In this document: piece by piece, positions 45,733 through 56,579 of the stretch
Layout: the number at the start of each line of letters is the position of its first letter
Position numbering within the stretch: the stretch's first letter is position 1
Assembly (NCBI RefSeq): GCF_049243985.1
Contig: NC_135377.1
Location: forward strand, 32,751,255-32,815,254
Length of the DNA: 64,000 nt
DNA from: Paroedura picta
Taxonomy: Eukaryota > Chordata > Lepidosauria > Squamata > Gekkonidae
Direction: 5' to 3'
The notes under the pieces: model-generated
Seen by the model: only the letters and a program-made list of their open reading frames with translations
Databases searched by the model: none
Told to the model about the DNA's origin: nothing
Program-made: the position numbers and the translations under genes

Positions 45733-46228
45733 AATCATGGAATCATAGAAATATAGAGTTGGAAGGGGCCATACAGGCCATCTAGTCCACTGTGATGACC
45801 AGATACAGTGATGAATGATTGGAAAATTTCCAGGTGTCTCCGTCCACTTTCTTTGAAATTGCTGACACCATGAGGCTTGGAATGACAAGAAACCCACACA
45901 CCCCCTTCTATTCTTGTGGGGGGAAATGAGGATTGCTCTGGTACCTTGCCAATCAGGAATGCTTTAGGGAACTCCAAGAGCAGTTTGGCATAGGGCTCTC
46001 AATGGCTTCTCTGATAGTCAAAATGGTGAGCATGGCAATTGGTGCAGAGGACTTTAGAAAGTGTGCCTTGTCAGTGATGTTGGAATCATAGAATCATAGA
46101 ATCAGAGTTGGAAGGGGCCATACAGGCCATCTAGTCCAACCCCCTGCTCAATGCAGGATCAGCCCTAAGCATCCTAAAGCATCCAAGAAAAGTGTGTATC
46201 CAACCTTTGCTTGAAGACTGCCAGTGAT
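45733..46228 (+). mobile_element. Harbinger N-terminal fragment between two CR1 tails
   Basis: 45791-46081 repeats the Harbinger N-terminal region of 33216-33530 almost base for base, in the other orientation (VSPSTFFEIADTMRLGMTRN and CFRELQEQFG on the + strand). It is bounded by minus-strand CR1 3' ends at 45733-45790 and 46082-46228. The 46081/46082 junction falls at the same Harbinger position as the CR1 junction at 33215/33216. Confidence 0.85.
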
Positions 46229-46926
46229 AACATTTCACAACAGACCAAAGCAATGGTCTTTTTAGATGACCATTTGGGTCTCTTAGTTAAGGTATTTATT
46301 GCTGCCTTCCCAAAAGCCGTAAACATACCTTGTCTCACAAGATTCCACAAATAAAGTAAGAAGACTATGAACATCACCCTTCTGTAAATCACACAAGTAA
46401 CCCAAGAAGGCATACGTAAAACAATTACTGCCAAACGTCCAACATTACTTACCCCTTCCTGAACTTCAAGGAAAGAGATGGGTATGCAGAATACTCAAAT
46501 ATCCATGATTCTCTGTGCTTCTCATACACCATTCCACATATGGGGGAAAGTGTGTACTAGATTAATAACCATCTCTCCCTCAATAATGCAAAACTGTAAC
46601 TTCCATACATGAGAAACAGATTAAGTGTGAACTGTACAGGGGACAGAGGCTGGCCTTCCTACTGAAGGTTAGAACCAAGCAAGAACAAGTTTCCCATGAA
46701 TTCTTTAATATTGTTTTCATCATACTCTCCTTCAGTCTAAGACCACAATAGCAGAATTTCTGCTCTCCTGAACCTTCAGCCTGAGGACTCTGTGATGTTC
46801 TCATTGTTTTTTACTCAATATCAGTGATTCCAGGAGAACAGAATGACACACCTTGGTTTTGCTTCAAATATTGTGTTCACACATGCCTGGGTGAGCAGTC
46901 TTTTTGAAGCCAATCATAACATCCTA

Positions 46927-47335
46927 CAGCAGGGGTTCAAATGTGGCACTTGCTGACACCTTTCCTGGCACCTGTCAAACAATTTTAGAAAGGGGGCAGA
47001 TAGGACTTTTCCCCAGAGCGTCTTCTGACTGGAGATTGGAGACCTAATTTGTTATGCGGGCTTTAAAAAATGATTTAACAACAGCTGCCTCAACAGCATG
47101 GCCTGTTGAAGGTAAGCTGTGCATCTGCAATAAATAAATAAAATTCTAATGCAAAAGGCATCTTGTAAAATCTTGACATGCTGAAGATTTACTATTTGAG
47201 ATGCATAACCTCACTCCCTGACATTTTGCAGTTGGCTCTGCCTCCTACAGCAGCCATTTTGTGGCTGCATCCATCACTCTGTGTCAGTATTCCAAAGGTG
47301 CCATCAGGCTGTTAAATGCTGGAGAACCTCCGCTC
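46927..47335 (-). mobile_element. hAT-type element
   Basis: TGGCACTTGCTGACACCTTT at the left, then TGACATTTTGCAGTTGGCTC, CAGCAGCCATTTTGTGGC and TTCCAAAGGTGCCATCAGG. It is the reverse complement of the family seen in pieces at 22226-23065. Old, no coding content. Confidence 0.6.
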
Positions 47336-47384
47336 TGCAACAAGGGCCATGATGCTTCCTTAAGCTGCTTTCCCTCACATCCAC

Positions 47385-47632
47385 TGAGGTTAGGTTTATC
47401 AGTTGTCCTCTTTTTAGGGGACATGTCCTCTTCTGGGCTCTTTTTAAAAGACTGATGAAAATGTCCTCTTTTAGGGCTGGAAGGTTAGAAATATTCCTAG
47501 TTAGTAGCAATTATCACAGCTTAAACAATAGAGGTATTTAAAATGAGAGGTGTCATAGTGACCACTTGTTTAAAGTAGTCTGTTGGGAAATATGTCCTCC
47601 TTTTTGCTTTTCAAAGTGGCCACCCTAGGTCC
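47385..47632. mobile_element. Non-autonomous element with GGTGACCACTTTG-type end
   Basis: The left end has GTTGTCCTCTTTTTAGGGG and ATGTCCTCTTTTAGGGC; the right end is ATGTCCTCCTTTTTGC then AAAGTGGCCACCCTAG. Repeated GTCCTC words at both ends. Reptile families with this terminus are known to me; class unassigned here. Confidence 0.45.
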
Positions 47633-48189
47633 CCTGGAGATGCTGCCACCAGAGTAGTCACCTGATCCACCCTTTATGGAGCTGGCCTTGCTACTACATC
47701 ATGCAAGGACTTTGTTCTTACTTGTATGTTCTCAGCTGGGTGTCCAGGGAGGTGGCTATTAGGGAAGCTAGAGAGGAAAGCCAGGCCATTCGTAGCACAA
47801 CAACTGGAATTCCTCCACCTCCATGCTTCCCAAAGTCACACCTCTGGATCACCCCAAAGGATGATAGATGGGGCCACTCATGGCTTACAGTCTTCCTGGC
47901 TACTGTAGGTGTGATAATAAAGTCTCCAGGAATAGGTGCTGGCAGCAAGTCCCAAATGGGCTAAGTGGATGGGCTCGGCAAAAATGACCAGAATGCTGAG
48001 AAATAAAGGAGGCAATTGCACTGGTAGGGCTATTGGTCCCTGCTACACCCCACAGCCCATTTTTAGGAGAACTCGGGGACACACAGTTGAGGAGAGGGGT
48101 ACACTTCTGGAGGGGGGCGAGTTCCTCTTCTGGCAACTGTACCAGGCGGGTCAACTGCCCTCTTGTCCTTTAGGGCCCCCTGAATGTCT

Positions 48190-48990
48190 GAAGCCAGGTC
48201 CCGCCGGGCCGAGGAAGGAAAGCGTTTGAGCGGCCAGGGGGGACCCGGGGGCTTGCGAAGAGGAGGGGCGGCGGTGGCGGCGGCGGCGGCAGGAGAGGCG
48301 GAGGCGGTGGCCGCGCTCCTCCCGGCCCCATAAAAGAGACAGGCGGCTCCGCTGCAGTCCCACCCCGGGCGCTGGTCGACCGTCTCCCTGCCAGCCAGCC
48401 AGCCAGCCAGCCGACGCCAGGACCGGCGAGAGGCAGGGCCTCCCTTCCCTTCGCCCGGGGCCCAGCGCAGCCCGAGAGGGGTCCTCCGACGGCGCCGCCT
48501 CAGCCAGGTAGAACTGCCGCGTGGCTCGCCCCCCGCGAAGGGGCGCCGCCCAGGCCTTGCCCGACGGGACCGCCCACGCAGAGCGGCGAGAAGTCCGCGG
48601 CCAGGGAGGCGTGGGGTCGGGGCCGGGCGTGAGCCCTTCGCCCGGGAGCCGGACTGTCCTGGTCTGGGGCGGGTGGGGGCGCGGCACTCGTCCAGGGTCA
48701 CCAGGAGGTTTGCAGCCGGCGAGGGCGGCCAGCGCGTGAAATGCGCCACAGGCGCCAAACATCGGGGCGTCAAAGGGAGCCCAAAGGAACGGGAGCCGGC
48801 CGCCGTCTTCGCTCGCTCCAGGGGCGGCCGGGCCGGGCTCCTTCCTCGAGCCCGGAGCGGAGCTGTTTTTGGGAGGGGGGATTGCTGCGCGGGCTCCTTC
48901 TGCCTGGGGCGCGGGGCAAGGGAGACGGCGGGACGTTGGAAAGCACCTGTGGACGGCGCTGCCCAGAAAGACGCTCTCCGCAAGAGTCTC
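48190..48990 (+). promoter_or_regulatory. TCF24: CpG island and TATA-like promoter of TCF24
   Basis: A very GC-rich block of about 800 bp. CATAAAA at 48329-48335 lies in a GC-rich context and would place a start near 48360. A donor-like AG|GTAGAA occurs at 48507/48508. Long open frames on both strands here (for example 48063-48983 minus) are low-complexity products of GC richness and not genes. The link to TCF24 is inferred: it is the only such island upstream in the right orientation. Confidence 0.62.
48360..48507 (+). other. TCF24: Candidate non-coding exon 1 of TCF24
   Basis: From the position about 25-30 bp after the TATA-like box to the CAGCCAG|GTAGAA donor. It contains a (CCAG)n run (CAGCCAGCCAGCCAGCC). 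It would join the acceptor at 53129, giving a 15-bp leader before the ATG in exon 2. Transcript evidence is absent. Confidence 0.4.
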
Positions 48991-51291
48991 TAGGAAATAC
49001 TCTTAGGGGAGATCTGCTGTGGCTGCCTTCGACGTGCCAGTCCGCTTTTGCATGCCACGTGGGGAGCCCCGCTGGTCTGCCGCATCCAAACCAGACTTCG
49101 TTTGTAAATCTGACCAAGTAGCGTCGCCCGTGGAAGCTTTAGCAGAAATCTGTGCGTTTGTCTTGATGGTGCCTGGAGGCTCTGTTATTCGTCAAGAGAG
49201 TAAAAAAAAAAAAAACCTGGTTAGAATTGTTGCCTTAAATGCCGTTATTTCTTGGCTGTTTCAGATCCCCGGGATTTCCAAATAAGCATATGTTGGATTG
49301 AGGTACACTTTCATTCCTTGATTTGCAAACAAGATCCTGTTTTTTTCTCTCCAAGGAAACGGAGTTCAGAAGAATAGTTAAGTGAAATGTTGGTGTTTAA
49401 AGTGAATTAAATTACTGTTTCTTTCTCCTGATTGACTGGCGTTATTTGTAATGGCAAAGAGGTCCTAAAAGCGCAAGAAACACATCAAGGCAGTGGATTG
49501 AATTGTAAAGGATCAGTCAGGTGTATATCAGATAATGTAAAATCCCTTTTATGGCTATCTAATATTTAGAATCCCTTTAATGTAAAGTAACCCTTACCAG
49601 TGAAGGTATAATATCTCCATAGCTATACCATTTGTTTTGTTGATTGCTATATATTTCTGCTAATTGTTCAGTTATCTATGGATGGAACACAAGATAATTC
49701 ATTAGGACACGAAATGTCCAGGTTCTTACAAAGTCCAGTGGATGTAAGTAATCATACCTGAGCTGTTAGATAAATTAATGTGTTTAGCTAATTGAGGCTA
49801 AACAAATTTAAGTAGAAAGACAAAAATTAAAGGAAAAACTGAACATTCTAATTGGTTGAACTGTAACTATTGGTAAGTAATATTATTAAATGTCTTTGGT
49901 ACTAATGTATACAGAAAACAATTAAACTAATTAAATTTATAAACTGTAGGTGACACACAGCACATATTTCTCACTACAGGTTTTTGTCTAATAATTTCCC
50001 CATGTATACATGATAACAGTATACAGTAGTCTTTTCAGAAGTGGCTTCTCCTTCCATCCTTTAAGCACATTGTCAACTGCAAAATGGTTCTGGCAGTGTG
50101 CATGATTATATATCACTTTTTCCATTTGTTGCCAATATGTATGAATTAGAGTGAATGGCTGAGGCTTGGGGGATGTTAGTAGTCACACAGGAATGTCCGC
50201 TATCTCAAAGGAATACTATTAATTTCCAAAAACTCATAATTTGAGCAGTGATTGCTGATGGGCCAGCTAAATGTAATTGACAGCATTCAGTTGTGCATGT
50301 TTAAAATTGAGCAGAAAGAGGTCTATTTCTGAACATTCAAAAATCAACCACAATCCATTATTTTGGCCACTTACCAGAATATACATATAGATACATCAGC
50401 AAATTTATTATTTGCTTCAAATACAAGCTCCTGCAAATCCCATACACATATTTTAAAGAGTAAAAATACAAAATCGTATTACATTAAATTAAAAGATCCA
50501 GGTATTAGATCTATTCATCAGCTTATAAAAAATAGCATTATATTATAATCTTAATATAGTAAGAGGGACTTTTGCAACAGAGTGGGCTATACAGGAAGCT
50601 GTCTGAGACAGCCAAACTTCTAGGCTAGTGTGATAAATCTTGGGGAAGGAGGAATTCCCTTCCCTGCTCCGCCCTTCACTTCTTCCCTCTCCAGTTCATG
50701 AATCCAGTTTCCCCATCTCCCACATACAAGAAAGTGAAGGAAGTCATTGATTTGTGTGCAGCATTAAAGGGTTCCATAAACTGAAGAAAACCTCTGAGCG
50801 GGGAAACAAAATTAATCTCTGCTCAGAATTTGTAATAGTTCTAGATGTCTGAGATGAGTGTAGTTATGTGTGTCCCTCACACACATAACTTTCTCAACCA
50901 AAGGTGCATCTTTTGGCTCCATGCAAAAGAATAATATTCTCTCTCTCACATACACACACACCCTAAAACATGGGGGAGAAGGGGCAGCAAAACGAAGTTT
51001 TTTTTCCTTTTACAAACGGGTTCCATAGTTTTGCTAGCGTCTGTGCCACAAGATGTGTTCCAATACATTTTTTTCCTATTGGTTATATATACCATACTGA
51101 ATATGGTAGCCTAAACATACAATGAGTGCAATCTGGCAAAAAGTTAGCCATTAAAGTGGCAAGAAACTGAAGTGTATAGCTAAAGCTGATCACTTTGATC
51201 TTAGGCACATTTCGTTGGAAGTAAGTCCCAATAAACTTGGTAGGATTTACTTCTGAGTAAACACCTTGGGCTTGGACTATAACCTGTCTTA

Positions 51292-51460
51292 TTTAACTGT
51301 GAAGTCATCGCTGACTCCTGGAGTTCTCAAGGCAACAGATGTCCAGAGGGGGTTTGCCATTGCCTGCCTCTGGGGGGTCTTCCATGCAAGTACCAACTAG
51401 GGCTGGTTACACTTAACTGCAGGGATCGGACAAGATCCAGCTACCTTGGGCCATGCAGAT
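51292..51460 (-). mobile_element. 5S-rRNA-derived SINE, decayed
   Basis: GGGGTTTGCCATTGCCTGCC is the family body. TCTTCCATGCAAGTACCAAC, TAGGGCTGGTTACACTTAAC and GATCGGACAAGATC are the diverged reverse complement of 5S rRNA. Same family and strand as 23925-24130. Confidence 0.72.
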
Positions 51461-52334
51461 CAAGGCACTCTGTCCTTTCAAAAAAGCTGCCCCTGAAGGT
51501 CAAGGGGACCTTCAGAGCAGCATCTATTGCAGTACAAATCTATACATTCTTCTTGGCATGTTAGCCACCTGCATAGATTTCTTTGTTTCTTGGCCAATAT
51601 ATATCCGGATCCATGCATACAGAAACACTCTTTCTGTCTATGTGTAGTGAACCACACAACTCATTTTGCATTCACATGGAATGACCCCCATTCCATAGAG
51701 CAAACCTCTGTTCAACAAAAAGGGTAAAAATCCCCACAGAGTGCACAAAGCTCTGGAGTGTGCAGGGAAAGTAACTTTTTGGCTCTTAGCCAAATTGTAA
51801 TGAGAGCCATCACAGACACAAAACCATTACAATATAAATATTTATTGGAGCAAGATCAAAATGTACTTCCTACAATTTACACAAGCATGTTAAAAGACTC
51901 TTCAGTTTCAAAAAGCATTTTTTTTCTCATTTTCAGTCTCATTTATAGTAATTTGTACAGTAACCTGTTTTCAGGTGGACTGCAGATCCAGCTGAGTCTT
52001 ACTTAAGTCTTTTGTTTTTAATTATGCTGAACTTCAGTCCTTCTTCACAGGAATTTTCAACTACAATCCCATGTCCACACAGGGGTTCATTTTTACCTTA
52101 ACTGTTGTTCAAACTAAAGCCAGAATTTTCTAACTATATAAAATTTGCATTTCCCCCCTGAAAATATCTGTTATTAATACCCATAATTTCTGATGTCATG
52201 GTCTTAGCCATGTAGAATTAAAACAGAATTCTGTATTCATAATTATATGAACTATTCAAATTTGAATCTTTCATGATCTAATTTATCCCCGTTATTTATT
52301 TTTTGCAGAATGCCACATTAATGCCTGCACCCCC

Positions 52335-52337
<3 letters not shown>

Positions 52338-52401
<64 letters not shown>

Positions 52402-52404
52402 TAT
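52338..52404. repeat. Long (TA)n microsatellite
   Basis: About 30 uninterrupted TA units with a single CA near the end. Likely polymorphic in length. Confidence 0.95.
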
Positions 52405-52814
52405 TAATTTGTTTAAATTTTATTTTATCTGGAACATTTGAATTAGGAATAAGGTTTATGAATTACAAACTAAACTGTTGTACTCATAACTCACTTGATA
52501 GAAGCAGATTCTTCATATTTTAAAGAAAATGGTGCATTCTTTTAAAGAAGCCAGTATGAGAAAACTGTTAACCTGGATTGCAGAATTACAGTATAGATAT
52601 ATATGATACAGATATATGTTTACAGATATATGTGATACAGATATATTCTTTAGAAACAAGTTAATGCCAGTGCACTCCTTTCAGAATTACTCTATTATTC
52701 TGCATAAGCTCACACATTAAGTATGCTCAAGACTGAATTCTGTTTTACTACTGTTTTCATCACAATGCATATGACCAACCACTTATCAGTTTCAGGTGGG
52801 TGGCCTGAAGCAAT

Positions 52815-52935
52815 AGAACAGAATTTGAGTCCAATGATACCTTTAAGACCAACAAAGTTTAATTCTGAGTATAAGCTTTCATGTACATGCACACTTCATC
52901 AGATACAAATCAAGTGCATGCAAAATCTTATACCC
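52815..52935 (-). mobile_element. Penelope-like tail with intact hammerhead-like core
   Basis: Reverse strand core at 52906-52869: TCTGATGAAGTGTGCATG, TACATGAAAGCTTATAC, then AGAATTAAACTTTGTTGGTC and TTAAAGGTATCATTGGACTC. It has the CTGATGA and GAAA boxes of a hammerhead either side of a pairable stem. A further PLE stub lies at 54250-54287. Confidence 0.68.
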
Positions 52936-53144
52936 AGAATTCAAGTCTGTCGGTATGAAACCAAACCTTGTTTGGTTATCAGTTTGTTCGTCAAGGCATG
53001 ATAGAACTATGATAATTGATCATGAACCAGGTGTCTTGGCTCAATTACACCAATAATAAAAACCTCAGACAGCTCTCTAAAGTGCAAACCATGAGAAATA
53101 ATCATGATAGGTCTCCCTGTTGTCTGCAGGTGCGACTCCCGCCC

Positions 53145-53528
53145 ATGGACTATAGAAATGCCTCTGAGAACTGCAAGGAGCTTCCCGAGCTTGGCTCTGA
53201 CTCCAGCACCCTGCCACCCTCAGGGTCTGGCACCAATTCTTATTCCTCCTCTCTGACTGGACAGCGGGCTGGGGCAACCCTGGGGCGACCAGCCGCCGCC
53301 AATGCAGCCCGAGAGCGCAGTCGAGTGCAGACCCTCCGCCATGCCTTCCTGGAGCTGCAGCGAACCCTCCCCTCTGTGCCACCTGACACCAAGCTCTCGA
53401 AACTGGATGTGCTGCTCTTGGCCACCACCTACATCGCTCACCTCACCCGCAGCCTGCAGGACGAAGAAGACCTGCCCGGGGAGAGCCTGGGCACGCTAAG
53501 AGGAGATGGTTACCTGCATCCAGTGAAG
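53145..53528 (+). CDS. TCF24: TCF24 bHLH exon
   Basis: Exon starts at 53130 after TGTTGTCTGCAG with 15 bp of 5' UTR. 128 codons, from [10 protein letters not shown] to GYLHPVK; donor GTAAGC at 53529. The frame stays open into the intron to 53648 but loses family similarity there. Confidence 0.96.
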
Positions 53529-54951
53529 GTAAGCCGTGTCAGAAGCAAGGGGGCAGCTCTTATAAGACCACATCAAGTAAGAATGTGCAGGCATCATGGA
53601 CTGTTCTTCACTGGGAAGGACCCAAAGCAGCTATGCTCAGATCGTTAAGCATGCAAACGTTTTCCTATGTCAGCCTTCATCCTGTTTCTTGGCCAGATCA
53701 TCCCTTCATTCCTTGCTTAACTGTTTCTGCTCACCAGCCCCTCTTGCTCTCTGAGATCCACAAACACAGCCATGAGCAGGCACCCTGTGACTGTCTTCTT
53801 GGTGCCATGGGCAAGGCTGATGTCAGGAGATGAGTGGACACATGGAAGTCCCACTGAAAGGCACTCGTCAGTCTTGTACCGCACTGCACAGCCCTTTCTG
53901 CTAGAGCTATCACATCTTCATGACCGTAAGGGTCTGAATGAAGCCCATTTACCTGAAGCTCAGTCGAGACGAGGCCATGTTAGCCAAAAATGAAGCCTAT
54001 CAGGATTGGAAGTTTGAAGCTTGTCCTAGGCAGCGCTGTGCTTCCTGGAAAGAGCAGGTTGACAGCCTGGAGTTGCTCTTCTGTGTTTATCATTGGAGAA
54101 GCTGCTTGAGGGCACATGGTACTTCTAAACAATTTCAAGTTGGTTTATTAGCTGTAGCTTTCCCTGAAAGAGCTGGGTAATATTGGAACAGGGTTATCTA
54201 TGGTCTGGTCAAATCCAGATTAGACAACTACAACACGCTTTATGTAAAATTTTGAGCCCAGTGGTACCTTTAAGGCCAACAAAGGTCACCCAAGATCACC
54301 CAGCTGGCTGCATGTGGGGGAGCGCGGAATCAAACCCGGCTCGCCAGATTAGAAATTCGCACTCCTAACCACTGTACCAAACTACTACACCAAACTACAC
54401 TAAACAGTCTGACTTCAGTAATATTCTTTTTGAATAGGTCAACAGTTTGTGGATGATCCTACCTCATTTAAAACTAGATTTTGATCTTATCAGTGCTTTC
54501 TCTTTTTTCTTTCTTCTAACTGGTTATTCTTTTATCTGATTAGAAACTTTTTGCAGAAATCTGTTGAATCTGAACTTGTAAATCATAAGTATAGTCATAA
54601 CTTACATATTGTAAGTAACAATATTTTAAAAAATATAACAGTAGGAAAAATGTTATATTAAAACTGACCCTCTATTATTCACTGCCTATCCCTGGTAACT
54701 GTAGATTTCTCCTTCTGAATACAACAGATTCCGACAGCATTTTGTGTGTGTGGTCTCTGAATTATCTCATTCAGTTCAATCACGATGCCTAAGCAATGCT
54801 AACCTATTGTGCATCCGTTGTTTATATTTTCTGATAGAAATGGCCAATGCGATCGAGGTTATACATTGGAGCCACAGGACAGTTTTTGAACCATCCCACG
54901 CAAACGGATAATACAAAGCAAGGAGAAACATCAGCAAATTCACAAATCTAA
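53145..54951 (+). CDS. TCF24: Transcription factor 24, bHLH protein
   Basis: Two coding exons, 53145-53528 and 54838-54951, joined GT-AG, give 165 residues (human about 167). The basic region at about residues 48-62 ([16 protein letters not shown]) has the class A pattern for E-box binding. Helix 1 is [13 protein letters not shown], the loop [11 protein letters not shown], and helix 2 [18 protein letters not shown]. The C-terminal motif GDGYLHPVK continues across the splice into [17 protein letters not shown], as in human TCF24. The N-terminal 40 residues are Ser/Gly-rich and diverge. The ATG chosen is the first after the acceptor TGTTGTCTGCAG; upstream in-frame methionines lie in the intron. 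The factor is nuclear, and such proteins usually pair with E proteins. No frame break; looks functional. Confidence 0.96.
53529..54837 (+). other. TCF24 intron 2
   Basis: Contains a Penelope-like stub (54250-54287, CCAGTGGTACCTTTAAGGCC) fused to a Sauria SINE fragment on the minus strand (54288-54392, CCAGCTGGCTGCATGTGGG to CACTGTACCAAACTAC). Nothing else recognised. Confidence 0.6.
54838..54951 (+). CDS. TCF24: TCF24 last coding exon
   Basis: Acceptor TATATTTTCTGATAG. Encodes [20 protein letters not shown] and a polar tail ending SANSQI, TAA at 54949-54951. The first half is nearly identical to human as remembered, so the exon is secure. Confidence 0.96.
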   Translation, partial: KWPMRSRLYIGATGQFLNHPTQTDNTKQGETSANSQI

Positions 54952-56168
54952 CCTCCATTTCCCTTTTGAATATAGTTGTATTTATTATGTCAGATATATT
55001 TAAATTAAAGTGTGTCTTCCCACCAACTGCAATATTTTTTTTCAAAGATGGATAGAAGTGACAACATCTGAAGTAGGTGGCCATACTGAAATATAGGGAT
55101 CGTTCACACGTGTGCTTTCTTTATGAACAGGGTTAGTCTTTGTATGAGCAGCATAAGTCACAAGTTTAAGGACAACTTCTACAGTTAGTGAAATGGCCCA
55201 GTATAATTTTCATCTTGCAAATATTGGATTGCTGGAGATCCCTGAGCTTCTGTGTCATCTTATGCTATTTGTGCAAATAATTCAATTCTATTTGTGAAGG
55301 AAATAATGGAATTTAATATAAACTGGAGCCTTTACAAATCAGCATAATGAACAATGTACAATGCAAACCACAAATGCATATTTTAGCTTTGTACAAGCAC
55401 TCAGGTTTTGAAGAACACAAGAGCCCTGTTTGACCAGACCATCTATCTCCCATTTCCAACAGTGGCTACCCTGATGCCTCCCAAAGAACATTAGTAGGGT
55501 GTCAATCTTCTTCTTCTTTTGTCCCCAGCATCTGGGGACTTTCAAAGAGAAGTCAAGGATCAGTTGTAGAGCATCTGCTTGGCACGCAGAAGGTCCCAGG
55601 TTAAATCCCCATTATCTCCAGTAAGGATCAGGTAGTAGGTAATATGCAAGACTTCTGCCAGATACCCTGGAGAGACACTTCCTATCTGAGTAGACTATAG
55701 TGACTTTGTTAGATTAATGGACTGATCCAGTTTAAGGCATTGTCGTGTATTCATGTGAGATAGTTGTCAATGAACACGGAGGGTCAACTTTGCTATTGTG
55801 TCTGATTAATAAACTGATTTTCTGTGACAGTTCAGTTTCTAAAAATGTTGGCGGGATTTACAGTGCGGTTTGGCTGGTCATGATGAAGAAGAGATCAAAG
55901 AAAATGCACAAATTTGGATCTGCACATATGTGGACCTTGCACATGTGATTTTATACCACATCTTAAATGCATAGTATCAGTGTTATGTAATAAACCACCT
56001 TAGAAAATCTAGAAGCACTTCAAAAATAGGTGTCCCTACAAAATATAAACTCTACGCTACATATTTCCAAGACTAAATCTAATAGATTTTTGGCTCAGAT
56101 GTATCTTGTCAATAAATTTAAGATTGTACATCTTTTCTCTGATGGTGTGAATATGTGTTCATAATAAA
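54952..56168 (+). other. TCF24 3' UTR / downstream region
   Basis: Candidate polyadenylation signals AATAAA near 55807, 55983 and 56163; which one is used cannot be told. A tRNA-Ala-like SINE lies at 55553-55740 on the + strand. Confidence 0.45.
55553..55740 (+). mobile_element. tRNA-Ala-like SINE
   Basis: GATCAGTTGTAGAGCATCTG is the A-box region, CTTGGCACGCAGAAGGTCCC the anticodon arm, and AGGTTAAATCCCC the B box, followed by CTCCAGTAAGGATCAGG and ACTGATCCAGTTTAAGGC. Not a tRNA gene: the 3' acceptor half is replaced by a SINE body. The split copy at 21391-21975 belongs to the same family. Confidence 0.8.
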
Positions 56169-56579
56169 GTGAAAGGTTTACTGTAAAACAAGCTACCATT
56201 GTGAGATATAAATAATATAAGCAACTCCAACCTTTGTAGATTGACTCTAACAGTAATATATGTTTATAATGTAATTATTGTTAGCACTTAGCTTTATTAT
56301 TATGTTAAGGCTTGAAATGTTGTCTTACTAAGTCTTTGATGAGAGAAAGAGGCTAATCAACAGTGTGACCCCAAACCTGTGATTGATATCTGTGAAACAA
56401 TTTGATGTATTCATTCTTCACACAGAGCTTGAATGTTTGGTTAGTCCAGTTCAAACATTGGCTGTATGTAAGCAAAATTAGAATTAAAAGTGCAGTCAGA
56501 GGTATAGCCAGTTGTTTACTTATTCAATGTACTAGATTATACATGAAGAATTATGCAGCATATACTTTTTTATATTAAA

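Larger units (their letters stand above)
48991..53129 (+). other. Probable TCF24 intron 1
   Basis: AT-rich. Recognised items: a TAAGTCCC-type MITE remnant at 51222-51285 (GGAAGTAAGTCCCAATAAAC, TTTACTTCTGAGTAAACA), a 5S-derived SINE at 51292-51460, a long (TA)n run at 52338-52404 and a Penelope-like tail at 52815-52935. The 49000-51200 part is otherwise plain. Confidence 0.6.

Noticed and set aside
48063-48983. 306-residue reverse-strand ORF in the CpG island
   Set aside because: Pro/Arg/Ala-rich product of GC-rich DNA with overlapping open frames on both strands; the island fits a TCF24 promoter.
53016-53144. Upstream in-frame start for TCF24
   Set aside because: A strong acceptor (TGTTGTCTGCAG) at 53129 makes this intron, and family similarity begins downstream.
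53529-53648. Read-through of the TCF24 bHLH exon as an alternative C-terminus
   Set aside because: Similarity stops exactly at the GTAAGC donor and resumes at 54838, so it is intron.
55553-55625. tRNA-Ala gene
   Set aside because: Only the 5' part is tRNA-like; it continues into a SINE body seen elsewhere in the window.
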